Shown here piece after piece: positions 28,157-40,905 of a stretch of 43,813 bases of DNA (position 1 is its first letter; each line of letters begins with the position of its first letter). The stretch is from Oceanobacillus kimchii X50. GTDB lineage: Bacteria > Bacillota > Bacilli > Bacillales > Amphibacillaceae. A model generated the notes under the pieces. It was given only the letters and a program-made list of their open reading frames with translations, searched no databases and had not been told where the DNA came from. The stretch lies in assembly GCF_000340475.1 (NCBI RefSeq), contig NZ_CM001792.1, forward strand, positions 757,776-801,588, read 5' to 3'. The position numbers and the translations under genes are program-made.

Positions 28157-28366
28157 GGAGCGTTTCTCTAAACCAAATAAACCAGAAAAATCGAAAAAAG
28201 TGGTGAATAGAGAGGCTCTCTGAACCAAATAAACCAGAGAAACCGAAAAAAGTAGTAAATAGACGTGCTCTCTAAACCAAATAAACCAGAGAAACCGAAA
28301 AAAGTAGTGAATAGACGTGCTCTCTGAACCAAATAAACCTGAGAAATCAAAAAAAGTAGTAAATAG
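28157..28366. repeat. 52-bp tandem repeat array, four units
   Basis: Units start near 28157, 28211, 28263 and 28315; the last three are exactly 52 bp. Each reads like acgtgctctctgaaccaaa, then taaaccagagaaaccg, an A run and gtagt(a/g)aatag. Within a unit tctctg and cagaga form a small hairpin around the aaccaaataaac loop. In unit 1 both arms have changed (tttct/agaaa), which keeps pairing. A decayed fifth copy follows to about 28387. The array lies in the 555-bp gap between purD and yerA and is non-coding. Confidence 0.85.
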
Positions 28367-28531
28367 ACCAGCGCTATACCTCAAATACAACACCGGGATC
28401 CTCAAAAAATATTCCTATTAAGTTAAACGTACCTAAGTTATTTTAGGAAGAAAACAAAAACATCACAATATTAACATTTGGTAAATTTTACAAAAATATA
28501 CACATTCTTTACTTTATTAAAGCAATATATA

Positions 28532-28540
28532 TGATAGAAT
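28532..28540 (+). promoter_or_regulatory. Possible extended -10 promoter for yerA
   Basis: tgatagaat is a TGn-extended -10 element 33 bases before the yerA ATG; no good -35 is seen. The region from 28388 to 28531 shows nothing else recognisable. Confidence 0.4.
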
Positions 28541-28573
28541 AAAAGAAATTATTTATTACTGGAGAGTTGCCGT

Positions 28574-30313
28574 ATGGAAAACGGAAGGAATTGGAGAAAT
28601 CGCGAATTGCGACAACATGTAAAGGTGATTGATGGAACGGTATCACCAACTTTATTATTGAAAAATGCAACATACTTAAATGTTCATACGAAACAATGGT
28701 TAGAAGCAAATATTTGGATTTATGAAGATCGAATTGTGTATGTAGGTGAAAAATTACCAGAACAGACAAAAGGAACAGAAATATACGATTGTAAAGATAA
28801 GTTTATCGTACCAGGCTATATTGAGCCACATTCACACCCGTTTCAATTAGCAAATCCGGAGATAACAGCTACACATGCAGCAAAAACAGGAACTACTACA
28901 CTCGTAAATGACAATTTGACATGGTATTTGCTAACTAATAAAAAGAAAGCGTTTTCTATTATTGATCAGTTTAACAAATTACCAATTTCGATGTTTTGGT
29001 GGTCGAGATATGATTCTCAGACAACCTTGCAAGAAGAGAATCATTTTATTAATACCAACGATGTACTTGATTGGATAGAACATCCGGTAGTAGTACAAGG
29101 TGGAGAATTAACGGATTGGCCAAGTTTGTTAGCTGGAGATGATCGACTATTATATTGGATTCAAGAGACTAAACGTAAAGGAAAACCAATTGAAGGTCAT
29201 CTGCCAGGTGCTTCATTACGAACATTGACAAAGATGAAATTATTAGGAATAAGTGCCGATCATGAAGCAATGACAGGAGAAGAAGTCATGAATCGTCTAC
29301 AGCTCGGATACATGGTAGGTCTCCGTTACTCACCAATTCGACCTGATTTGCCTACCATTTTAGAAGATTTACTAGAGTATGGGTTAACTACTTTTGACCA
29401 GCTGATGTTGACGATGGATGGTCCAACTCCTTACTTTATGAAAGATGGAGTAATTAATACTTGTATTCAGATAGCTATCGATAAAGGAATTCCAATAGAA
29501 GATGCGTATCGCATGGGATCTTTTCATGCTGCAAAACATTTGCGTATGGATGAGGAACTTGGCAGCATTGCACCGGGTAGAATCGCACATATTAACATCC
29601 TACAAGAAAAAGATAATCCAAATCCGGTAAGTGTGCTCGCGAAAGGACAATGGATTGTAAAAGAAACAAAAGAGATAGATATTCCACCAATTATCGATTG
29701 GAGTAATTATGAGATTAATGAAATGAATATAGATTGGGATTTAAAGGAAGATGATTTACAATTCTCTGTTCCAGTAGGAATGGATGTAATCAATGATGTC
29801 ATTATTAAGCCTTATACGATCGATTCAGATGTTAGTTTTGAAGAATTAAATGAAGAAAAGGGAGAACAATTTATCCTTCTAATAGATAGAAAAGGAAAAT
29901 GGAGAGTAAATACTATTATTCGGGGATTTGCACCGAAACTTGGAGCGCTCATAAGTAGTTATTCTGCATCGGGTGATATTATTATTATCGGTAATAGCAA
30001 AAAGGATATATTTATTGCTTGGAATCGATTCAAAGAATTAAAAGGCGGCATCATTCTTGTTAATGATGGTGAAATATTAACGGAAATCCCATTACAACTT
30101 GGAGGATCTCTTCCAAATGAGCCAATGGAACAAATGATAGTGTTAGATAAACAATTAAAGGATACGTTACAAAAATATGGATTTGCCTTTTATGATCCAG
30201 TCTATAGCCTATTATTCTTGTCCGCTTTTCATCTACCTTTCTTTAGAATTACACAGAAAGGACTATTAGATGTAAAAAATCGTGATATAGTCTTTCCAGC
30301 AACGATGAGGTAG
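28574..30313 (+). CDS. yerA: Adenine deaminase-like amidohydrolase YerA
   Basis: The 579-residue protein matches the YerA branch of adenine deaminases. The HxH metal motif is in GYIEPHSHPFQL near residue 90. Other probable metal-site residues are in VVQGGELTDWPSL, EGHLPGAS and ISADHEAMTGEE. The C-terminal half carries the adenine deaminase-type second domain. ATG follows TGGAGAG. It directly follows the pur operon, as in B. subtilis. Adenine deamination to hypoxanthine would connect to purine salvage, but YerA's activity is not established and is inferred here. Confidence 0.85.
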   Translation: MENGRNWRNRELRQHVKVIDGTVSPTLLLKNATYLNVHTKQWLEANIWIYEDRIVYVGEKLPEQTKGTEIYDCKDKFIVPGYIEPHSHPFQLANPEITATHAAKTGTTTLVNDNLTWYLLTNKKKAFSIIDQFNKLPISMFWWSRYDSQTTLQEENHFINTNDVLDWIEHPVVVQGGELTDWPSLLAGDDRLLYWIQETKRKGKPIEGHLPGASLRTLTKMKLLGISADHEAMTGEEVMNRLQLGYMVGLRYSPIRPDLPTILEDLLEYGLTTFDQLMLTMDGPTPYFMKDGVINTCIQIAIDKGIPIEDAYRMGSFHAAKHLRMDEELGSIAPGRIAHINILQEKDNPNPVSVLAKGQWIVKETKEIDIPPIIDWSNYEINEMNIDWDLKEDDLQFSVPVGMDVINDVIIKPYTIDSDVSFEELNEEKGEQFILLIDRKGKWRVNTIIRGFAPKLGALISSYSASGDIIIIGNSKKDIFIAWNRFKELKGGIILVNDGEILTEIPLQLGGSLPNEPMEQMIVLDKQLKDTLQKYGFAFYDPVYSLLFLSAFHLPFFRITQKGLLDVKNRDIVFPATMR

Positions 30314-30355
30314 CCTATAATAAGAAATAACTTATTTTACAAAAAGGTGTTGTCT

Positions 30356-31414
30356 ATGAAAAGAGTAGGATTCGTTATATTGCTCATTATTTCTTTATTA
30401 ATCGCTTGCGAAGAGGACAATCATGATGCAACAGCAAACACACAAAAAGAACCAGGTGTAGATAAAAAAGAACAAGTGACAGATAGTCGTAATCAAGAAG
30501 TATATCCATTATCAGGGATGGTTTCTAAAGGTGAGAATATTGATCAACGTCCGATTGGTGTGATGGTTAACAATCATCGGTCTGCTCGACCTCAATCTGG
30601 TTTATCTGATGCTGATATTATATTTGAAATATTAGCTGAAGGAACAATAACGCGATTTCTTGCCATTTACCAAAGTAATCTGCCTGAAGTAGTTGGTCCT
30701 GTGCGAAGTGCAAGAGAGTATTATGCAGATATCGCGAATGGCTATAATAGTATATATGTATACCATGGTGCCGCTAATTTTGTAAATGATATCATTGCTT
30801 CAAAAGGAATTGATCATTTGAATGGATCGGTTTATGATAACGATGGACATTTATTTAAAAGAGAGAGCTTTAGAAGAGCACCGCATAATTCATACTTGCA
30901 ACTACCTGCCGTAAACGAAGTTGCAACCGAAAAAGGTGTCGAAATATCAAATTCAATAGAATCACTTGAGTTTTTAACAGATGCGGAGGTAGAAGGTTTA
31001 TCTGGAGACTCGGCGAATAGTATTGAAGTTGTCTACAGTAGTAACCCTGCAAATGTGGTAGAATATATATACCAAGAAGATGAAGGTACATATACTCGAT
31101 CAAGTGAAGGGATACAGACAGTTGAATTACAAACAGACCAACCAATAACTGTTGAGAACATATTTATCTTAGAAACTCACCACGAAGTTATTGATGATGC
31201 TGGCAGAAGAACAGTTGATTTAACAAGTGGCGGCTCTGCATATTTAATTCAACATGGACAATATCAAAAAGTGGAGTGGGAAAATAGAGACGGAAGAATT
31301 GTACCGGTAAAAGATGGCAAAGAAATTGGACTTATTCCAGGAATGACTTGGGTAAACGTCGTACCAAGCGAAGATCCTGGAATGGAACAAGCTGTTACTA
31401 TTTCTGGTCAGTAG
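30356..31414 (+). CDS. yerB: DUF3048 lipoprotein YerB
   Basis: The 352-residue protein has a lipoprotein signal (MKRVGFVILLIISLLIAC) with the acylated Cys at residue 18. A low-complexity polar linker follows, then the DUF3048 domains (RPIGVMVNNHRSARPQSGLSDADI in outline; VGPVRSAREYY; GMTWVNVVP at the end). ATG at 30356 follows AAGGTG and is preferred over in-frame GTG 30347. It is anchored on the outer face of the membrane. The function is unknown. It is followed after 24 bp by yerC. Confidence 0.88.
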   Translation: MKRVGFVILLIISLLIACEEDNHDATANTQKEPGVDKKEQVTDSRNQEVYPLSGMVSKGENIDQRPIGVMVNNHRSARPQSGLSDADIIFEILAEGTITRFLAIYQSNLPEVVGPVRSAREYYADIANGYNSIYVYHGAANFVNDIIASKGIDHLNGSVYDNDGHLFKRESFRRAPHNSYLQLPAVNEVATEKGVEISNSIESLEFLTDAEVEGLSGDSANSIEVVYSSNPANVVEYIYQEDEGTYTRSSEGIQTVELQTDQPITVENIFILETHHEVIDDAGRRTVDLTSGGSAYLIQHGQYQKVEWENRDGRIVPVKDGKEIGLIPGMTWVNVVPSEDPGMEQAVTISGQ

Positions 31415-31438
31415 GGCTAAGGTTAAGGAGGAAATTTC

Positions 31439-31735
31439 GTGCAAATCGATAAATTACGAGGAGAGCAATTAGATCTTTTGTTTGATGCTATTCTATCGTT
31501 AAAAGATAAAGAAGAATGCTATAAATTTTTTGATGATATTGCGACAATGTCAGAGGTTCAGTCATTGTCGCAACGATTTCAAGTAGCGAAAATGCTGACG
31601 GAAGGAAAAACGTATAGTGCAATTGAGAAGGAAACAAAAGCATCTACTGCGACAATTTCCAGAGTAAGACGTTGTATTAACTATGGTAGTGACGGATACA
31701 ATTTAGTGTTAGAACGAATGAATATAAAAGAATAG
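31439..31735 (+). CDS. yerC: TrpR-like DNA-binding protein YerC
   Basis: The 98-residue protein belongs to the YerC/YecD subgroup of the TrpR superfamily. MSEVQSLSQRFQVAKMLTEG and KTYSAIEKETKASTATISRVRRC form the helix-turn-helix. GTG start follows AAGGAGG. It is co-transcribed with yerB and ends at a strong terminator. Its target is unknown. Tryptophan-repressor ancestry makes the adjacent kyn genes curious, but YerC homologues occur without them. Confidence 0.88.
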   Translation: MQIDKLRGEQLDLLFDAILSLKDKEECYKFFDDIATMSEVQSLSQRFQVAKMLTEGKTYSAIEKETKASTATISRVRRCINYGSDGYNLVLERMNIKE

Positions 31736-31742
31736 TAGCAAG

Positions 31743-31772
31743 CACCTTCCAATCAGGAAGGTGTTTTTTTAT
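31743..31772 (+). terminator. Terminator after yerC
   Basis: caccttcc / ggaaggtg form a perfect 8-bp stem with a 5-base loop, followed by seven T residues. Confidence 0.92.
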
Positions 31773-32009
31773 GCGTGCTAGGCATCCAATTCCACTGTAG
31801 AGCTACACATTAACCAACCGCTAGAGAAACGAAAGTACTTATTTCGAGGTAAGGGATGAAGGAAGTGTGCCGTAGGAAATCCTGTGAAAATAGTAAATAG
31901 GATAAAGGTTCCCAAGAACATCTCTCGGTCATATTGTCCAGCAACATAAGTGGATTTCCACATAGACCGAGTCCAATTATGGCAAACTACTGATGATTAT
32001 ATAAATTGA
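31773..32009. other. Intergenic region between yerC and kynA
   Basis: No convincing gene was found. A 61-codon minus-strand frame at 31778-31963 has no clear ribosome binding site. Its hydrophobic, Phe-rich product with an HPLPRNKYFRF motif does not look like a defined family. I have a vague impression of similar short frames elsewhere in Bacillaceae, so a dispersed non-coding repeat is possible; this needs a search. Confidence 0.3.
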
Positions 32010-32034
32010 AAAGGAAAGCACAAAGCTTTCCTTT
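32010..32034 (-). terminator. Terminator of the kyn operon
   Basis: aaaggaaagc / gctttccttt form a perfect 10-bp stem at the end of kynA, overlapping its stop codon. Read on the minus strand it is followed by ttcaattt. Confidence 0.7.
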
Positions 32035-32875
32035 ACAATTCCGTACGAAGCTCCCACAATTCCGGGAAAAAGTACTGATCGATTACTTTTTTCAAATAAG
32101 CAACACCGCCGGAACCGCCAGTACCGCGTTTAAATCCAATAATTCGTTCAACAGTCTTCATATGTCTGAACCGCCACTGCTGGAATAGATCTTCAATATC
32201 CACTAACTCTTCTGCAAGCTCATAAAGCTCCCAGTACTTATCAACGTTCCGATAAACAGTTAACCATGCTTGTTTTACACTCTCATTTGATTGATGTGTT
32301 ACACGCACATCACGATTCAGCACTTCTTCATCGATTGGTAAACCAGCCCTTACTAGTGCCTGAATAGAAACGTCATAAAGACTTGGTGCATCGTAAGCTT
32401 CCTGTAAAATCTCTAGCAGCTCTGGGTCTTTTTCATATATCTTCAGCACATATTCAGTCTTATAACCAAGAGCAAACTCAAGTATCCGGTTCTGATATGA
32501 CTGAAAACCGGATGCGTTGCCCAGCTTGTCGCGGAACTCCATGTATTCAGCTGGAGTCAACGTGGAGAGAACATCCCATACATTTTTCATCTGCGCTTGT
32601 ATTTGTGATACGCGTGCTAATTTTTTAAAAGAAGTAGACAAATTATCAGCCTGAATATCGCGAATAGCAGAATTTATTTCATGTAGAATCTGTTTCATCC
32701 AAATCTCACTCACATGATGCACTGAAATAAACAGCATTTCATCATGATGGTCACTCAACGGATGATGACTGCTCAATAATGTATCCAAGCCTAAATAATC
32801 ACTGTAAGTCATCTTCTTTTTAAAGTCTGTATGAATACGCTTTTCATTTTTAAATGCTTCATGTTTATTTTGCAT
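32033..32875 (-). CDS. kynA: Tryptophan 2,3-dioxygenase KynA
   Basis: The 280-residue haem enzyme opens the indole ring to give N-formylkynurenine. [38 protein letters not shown] and the C-terminal [21 protein letters not shown], with the haem-ligand His in RHMKTVER, are diagnostic. The ATG at 32875 is chosen because GGAGG lies 8 bases upstream; the ATG at 32890 overlaps that site. It is the last gene of the kynU-kynB-kynA operon. Confidence 0.95.
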   Translation of the reverse strand: MQNKHEAFKNEKRIHTDFKKKMTYSDYLGLDTLLSSHHPLSDHHDEMLFISVHHVSEIWMKQILHEINSAIRDIQADNLSTSFKKLARVSQIQAQMKNVWDVLSTLTPAEYMEFRDKLGNASGFQSYQNRILEFALGYKTEYVLKIYEKDPELLEILQEAYDAPSLYDVSIQALVRAGLPIDEEVLNRDVRVTHQSNESVKQAWLTVYRNVDKYWELYELAEELVDIEDLFQQWRFRHMKTVERIIGFKRGTGGSGGVAYLKKVIDQYFFPELWELRTEL

Positions 32876-33512
32876 CGTGATTTCCTCCATTTATTGGTTT
32901 AATCACAGCTCTAACCAGACTTCCGTCGGCATCCTGAAGCGGGAGTGGCAGAGCAATCATTTCATAGTCGCCTTCAACTACCTGATCAAGCATGACATTT
33001 TCTAAAATGTTAATGTCATACTTAAAAAGTGCATGATGTCCAACTAGCTCCTTACTTGAAAGCGGATCTACCGAAGGCGTATCGACACCGACCAGTTTTA
33101 CTCCAAGAAAATGCATGTAAGCAGCGCCGTCAGCTGTAATTGGCGTGACATCAGTCGGAAATTGTTCCGGATTATTCGGCAGTGATGTCCGGATTAATAA
33201 CCGTTCTGTATCTTCTTTCACTTTACTTTTTAAAGCTGTTTCATTTATTTCGTCAAATGCACTGAGGTCTATTACTTTACAAGGACCAATATACCGATCG
33301 ATTTCCAGGTCAAGAATCCGTTTTCCATCTTCCATAAAATGATAGGGAGCATCCGCATGGGTCCCCACATGCGTGCTCGTCTTGATCCTTCCAATATTCA
33401 CAGAACCGGTCATTTCCTTCGTTACCGGTGTATGAAAATGAAATGATTGATCCCCCGGCCAACAAGCTAAATTATTATTTATCGGTTGAGAAATATCAAT
33501 CCATACACCCAT
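32865..33512 (-). CDS. kynB: Kynurenine formamidase KynB
   Basis: The 215-residue metal-dependent cyclase-family enzyme hydrolyses N-formylkynurenine to kynurenine and formate. The metal motif [11 protein letters not shown] is near residues 48-58. [16 protein letters not shown] at the start and VDTPSVDP are family motifs. ATG directly abuts the kynU stop, and its end overlaps the kynA start by 11 bases. This tight packing supports translational coupling. Confidence 0.95.
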   Translation of the reverse strand: MGVWIDISQPINNNLACWPGDQSFHFHTPVTKEMTGSVNIGRIKTSTHVGTHADAPYHFMEDGKRILDLEIDRYIGPCKVIDLSAFDEINETALKSKVKEDTERLLIRTSLPNNPEQFPTDVTPITADGAAYMHFLGVKLVGVDTPSVDPLSSKELVGHHALFKYDINILENVMLDQVVEGDYEMIALPLPLQDADGSLVRAVIKPINGGNHDAK

Positions 33513-34787
33513 TTAGGAAACAACCTCCCTTACATTTTCAAATTGCTTATATAATTCATCTTCCATAATCGTTTTAAAAATTTGTACGCAATCATAAACA
33601 TCTTCAAATGTATTATATAAAGCAACAGGTGCTAGGCGAATGCCGCTTGGGGTTCTGAAATCCGGAATAACCTTTTTCATTTTTAATGCTTTGCATATCC
33701 GAGCAGCTTCAGGATGTTCGACATATATGTGACCGCCGCGTTGGATATGATTTTCTGGGTTACAGATCACTACGCCATGCCCATCGAGTTCATATTTAAT
33801 TAACTCCATTAAATAGTCCGTCAGCGCGAGTGATTTTCTACGTACTTTTTCAATTCCGGCTTCATGAAATAAATCTAGTGATCCAATCAGAGGTGCCACA
33901 CTAAAAAGATGAGGTGTTCCAATTTGAAAAGCCCCGGCATTATTAGCAGGTGTTAAGGTATGTTCCATGTCAAATTGCTTATCCTTAGCAGAACTGAACC
34001 ATCCCGCTAGTCCAGGTGCAACACCAAAATGCTTTTCATGTAAAAATAAACCTGCGACACTACCCGGTCCTCCGTTTAGATGTTTGTAGGTGCACCAGAA
34101 GGCAAAATCAACACCCCATTTATGAAGGTCATGTGGAATAGATCCAATCGAATGGCATAAATCAAAACCAATTTTAATGTTGCGTTTGTGGGCCTCTCTT
34201 GTAAGTCGTTCCATATCAAGAATTTGTCCGCTCCGGTATAGAACACTTGGGAGCACGATCAGCGCAATATCATCTGTCATCGCTTCAATAATGTGTTCCT
34301 CGTTTAACAGATTTCCATCCTCACTCTGCACCTGTACCAAATGGGATCCATCATACCCTTTTAATTGCAATTGTGCCTTCAATGCATAAATATCACTTGG
34401 AAACGTTAATGCATCTGCTAAAATCTTTGTACGCTTTCCTTCAGGCTGAAAAAAAGTTGATACAAGCTGATGTAAATTAACCGTTGTGGAACCGGTCGCA
34501 ATAACTTCATCTTTTTTTCCACCAACTAGGACTGACATCTTTTCACCTAGACGTTCAGACAGATAGTACCACGGATGATCTCCTTCCATCCAACCGTCGA
34601 TGCCATATTTCTTCCAAGAGTCAATTATGTTATGTAGTGCGTTTTCTGCCCTTTTAGACATTAAACCTAATGAATTCCCATCCATGTAAATGCTTTCATT
34701 TTTAAGATAAAATTCACTACGGAACTGTTTCAATTCGTCCTGTTCATCCATTTCCTGCGCATACGATCTAGTGTATTTTTTAACCAT
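33513..34787 (-). CDS. kynU: Kynureninase KynU
   Basis: The 424-residue PLP enzyme cleaves kynurenine to anthranilate and alanine. The cofactor Lys is in [20 protein letters not shown] near residue 235, and [11 protein letters not shown] carries the PLP-contacting Asp. It is the first gene of the operon, though the last step of the pathway, and has a near-perfect promoter embedded in a candidate TetR operator. No kynurenine 3-monooxygenase gene is nearby, so the pathway ends at anthranilate. Confidence 0.95.
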   Translation of the reverse strand: MVKKYTRSYAQEMDEQDELKQFRSEFYLKNESIYMDGNSLGLMSKRAENALHNIIDSWKKYGIDGWMEGDHPWYYLSERLGEKMSVLVGGKKDEVIATGSTTVNLHQLVSTFFQPEGKRTKILADALTFPSDIYALKAQLQLKGYDGSHLVQVQSEDGNLLNEEHIIEAMTDDIALIVLPSVLYRSGQILDMERLTREAHKRNIKIGFDLCHSIGSIPHDLHKWGVDFAFWCTYKHLNGGPGSVAGLFLHEKHFGVAPGLAGWFSSAKDKQFDMEHTLTPANNAGAFQIGTPHLFSVAPLIGSLDLFHEAGIEKVRRKSLALTDYLMELIKYELDGHGVVICNPENHIQRGGHIYVEHPEAARICKALKMKKVIPDFRTPSGIRLAPVALYNTFEDVYDCVQIFKTIMEDELYKQFENVREVVS

Positions 34788-34845
34788 ATGTTTCCCCCTG
34801 GAACTATAATTTTTAACTTGAATTGTTTATTTATTGTATGGTTAA

Positions 34846-34874
34846 ATTATATTTAATCACTGACATAGTGTCAA
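34846..34874 (-). promoter_or_regulatory. kynUBA promoter
   Basis: On the minus strand TTGACA (34874-34869) and TATAAT (34851-34846) are separated by exactly 17 bases, a full consensus sigma-A promoter. The -35 box is part of the palindromic operator cluster, so a bound repressor would block polymerase. Confidence 0.88.
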
Positions 34875-34907
34875 TGACATAATGTCAGTTATTTCGTGTC
34901 ATTGACA
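34859..34907. promoter_or_regulatory. Candidate operator cluster for the divergent TetR regulator
   Basis: Three palindromes built from TGACA/TGTCA lie in tandem: tgacatagtgtca at 34861-34873, the perfect tgacataatgtca at 34875-34887, and tgtcattgaca at 34897-34907. The first two sit inside a larger inverted repeat with actgacat and atgtcagt as outer arms. They overlap the kyn -35 box and lie just before the tetR start. Confidence 0.72.
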
Positions 34908-34922
34908 TTGTAGGAGGTTGTC

Positions 34923-35543
34923 ATGAAAAATAAATTGACCAATCGAGATAAGCAAGCGCAGGAGACAAAAAGAAAACTAATTAAATCTGCCCATCATGTC
35001 TATTTACAAAATGGTTTTGAAAAAACGACTATTTCTCAGATTATAAAAAATGCTGGTGTTGGATATGGAACAGCATATGTATATTTTAAAAATAAACATG
35101 AACTATTTATTACTGTTATGGAAGAAGTCATGCAGGATTTTTTCAAAGTAGCCAATCAGGAATTTCGCCCTGCTACACCTGAAGAAGCATGTTCACGGAT
35201 AAAAAATCAGGTGAGAGATTATATGTCTTTAGCAATTAAACATAGACCGATTATGAAAGTTGTGAAAGATGCGATCGGCTCTAGTGAGGAGATTGAATCA
35301 GAATGGGGAAATATACGAAATGAATTCATTCAAGGTATTACTACCGATATTAAACATTCCCAGGATAAGCAGCTGGTCAATACGGCCTTTAATCCCTTCA
35401 TTACTGCAAAAAACTGGTATTACATGAATGAGATGTTTATGTGGGAATTGGTTGACGCAGATAACAATGAAAATCTGGAACTTATTGTCCATCAGTTATC
35501 ACTCTTCTATACCAGCGCATTGTATGGGGTTAGTGACAGCTGA
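34923..35543 (+). CDS. TetR family regulator, probable kyn operon repressor
   Basis: The 206-residue protein has an N-terminal TetR helix-turn-helix (KRKLIKSAHHVYLQNGFEKT; TISQIIKNAGVGYGTAYVYF, about residues 16-60) and a helical ligand-binding domain. ATG follows AGGAGG. It is divergent from kynUBA with a palindromic operator cluster in the 135-bp gap. It most likely represses kynUBA and itself, with tryptophan or kynurenine as a plausible inducer. That is inferred from position, not from the domain. Confidence 0.85.
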   Translation: MKNKLTNRDKQAQETKRKLIKSAHHVYLQNGFEKTTISQIIKNAGVGYGTAYVYFKNKHELFITVMEEVMQDFFKVANQEFRPATPEEACSRIKNQVRDYMSLAIKHRPIMKVVKDAIGSSEEIESEWGNIRNEFIQGITTDIKHSQDKQLVNTAFNPFITAKNWYYMNEMFMWELVDADNNENLELIVHQLSLFYTSALYGVSDS

Positions 35544-35939
35544 TTATAAGAATTAATATGAAAGCCTCCTTAGATGAAAATTGCCCGTTCAAATCCTTTT
35601 TAAAATGTCACTGAAAGAATAGAGGGTTGTTATAAAAGAGCAATACTCCACCTTTTAAAAGCGGGCCTTCTATCCTCTTTAGAATAGATCACAAATGTTT
35701 TATCATTTGTCTCCTCAACCTACAAATCGCTTCAGTACCCACTAGGGGTGGGCAAAACCCGATAACTATCTCTACTCCAAAAAGCGGAACACTAGCTACG
35801 TTTCTAATGAACACATGCACTTCTGTGCTGTAAATTCGTCAGATTATGGTTCGTAATAAAAATTTCGCTCAATCACTAAATTCCGCATATTATTTTTGGT
35901 ATAATAAAGTAATGAATTTATTGATGGAGGAATTACGGT
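35544..35939 (+). other. Intergenic region before pcrB
   Basis: No gene was seen. A TGn-extended -10 element, tggtataat at 35897-35905, lies 35 bases before the pcrB start and is the likely promoter. Around 35720-35830 lies a second diverged copy of the element at 10081-10190, sharing gctacgtttcta at 35795-35806. Confidence 0.5.
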
Positions 35940-36629
35940 TTGAAAAATATAAATGAGTGGCATCATATTTTTAAATTAGATCCTGCGAAAGAAATATCCG
36001 ATGAACATCTAGATCAAATTTGTGAGTCTGGGACAGATGCTATTATTGTTGGTGGAACAGATAATGTCACCATAGATGGTGTACTAGATTTGTTATCTAG
36101 GATACGTCGAAGTCATATGGTTCCCGTTGTATTAGAAGTGTCAGAAGAAGAAACGTTAACTCCAGGATTTGATTATTATTTTGTTCCAATGGTATTGAAT
36201 TCAAAAGAAAAAAAATACATGATGGATATTCAACATAAGGCAATTAAAGAATTTATCGACATGATGGAATTTGCTGAAGTATACTTTGAGGGATACTGTA
36301 TTTTAAATGAAGATGCGAAGGCGTTTCAATATACGAATTGTGTAATGCCTGATCTTGATGATGTAAAAGCATATGCGTATATGGCAGAAAAGGTATTTCA
36401 TTTACCATTTTTTTATGTAGAATATAGTGGTACGTATGGAGATCCTACTTTAGTAAAAGAAGTAAAAGAAGAGCTTCAAAATACTCAACTTCTATACGGT
36501 GGAGGAATCGAAACATCAACACAAGCGAAAGAAATGAAAAAATATGCTGATACAATTATTGTAGGAAATAGTATTTATACCAATATAAAGGAAGCATTAA
36601 AAACAGTAGAGGCAGTAAAAGGGAATTAA
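35940..36629 (+). CDS. pcrB: Heptaprenylglyceryl phosphate synthase PcrB
   Basis: The 229-residue TIM-barrel prenyltransferase joins heptaprenyl diphosphate to sn-glycerol-1-phosphate, making an archaeal-type ether lipid precursor in Bacillaceae. [12 protein letters not shown] at the start, [24 protein letters not shown] and [16 protein letters not shown] are family motifs. The start is TTG at 35940 with TGGAGG upstream. It precedes pcrA by 23 bp, as in B. subtilis. Confidence 0.94.
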   Translation: MKNINEWHHIFKLDPAKEISDEHLDQICESGTDAIIVGGTDNVTIDGVLDLLSRIRRSHMVPVVLEVSEEETLTPGFDYYFVPMVLNSKEKKYMMDIQHKAIKEFIDMMEFAEVYFEGYCILNEDAKAFQYTNCVMPDLDDVKAYAYMAEKVFHLPFFYVEYSGTYGDPTLVKEVKEELQNTQLLYGGGIETSTQAKEMKKYADTIIVGNSIYTNIKEALKTVEAVKGN

Positions 36630-36652
36630 ACAGTAGTAAGGACGGTGTACGT

Positions 36653-40893
<4,241 letters not shown>

Positions 40894-40905
40894 GGAGGGA
40901 GCAGG

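Noticed and set aside
28115..28405. Minus-strand frame with repeated LVYLVQRASLFTTFF-like peptides
   Set aside because: It is a by-product of the 52-bp tandem array. The unit length is not a multiple of three, the frame rotates between copies, and there is no ribosome binding site.
31778..31963. 61-residue minus-strand protein
   Set aside because: There is no clear ribosome binding site, no recognised domain, and it lies in a gap with no conserved gene in the B. subtilis order. It is kept only as a note on the intergenic region.
32383..32628. Plus-strand frame opposite kynA
   Set aside because: It is a shadow of kynA in another frame, without a ribosome binding site. Similar shadows occur opposite most genes here and were left out.
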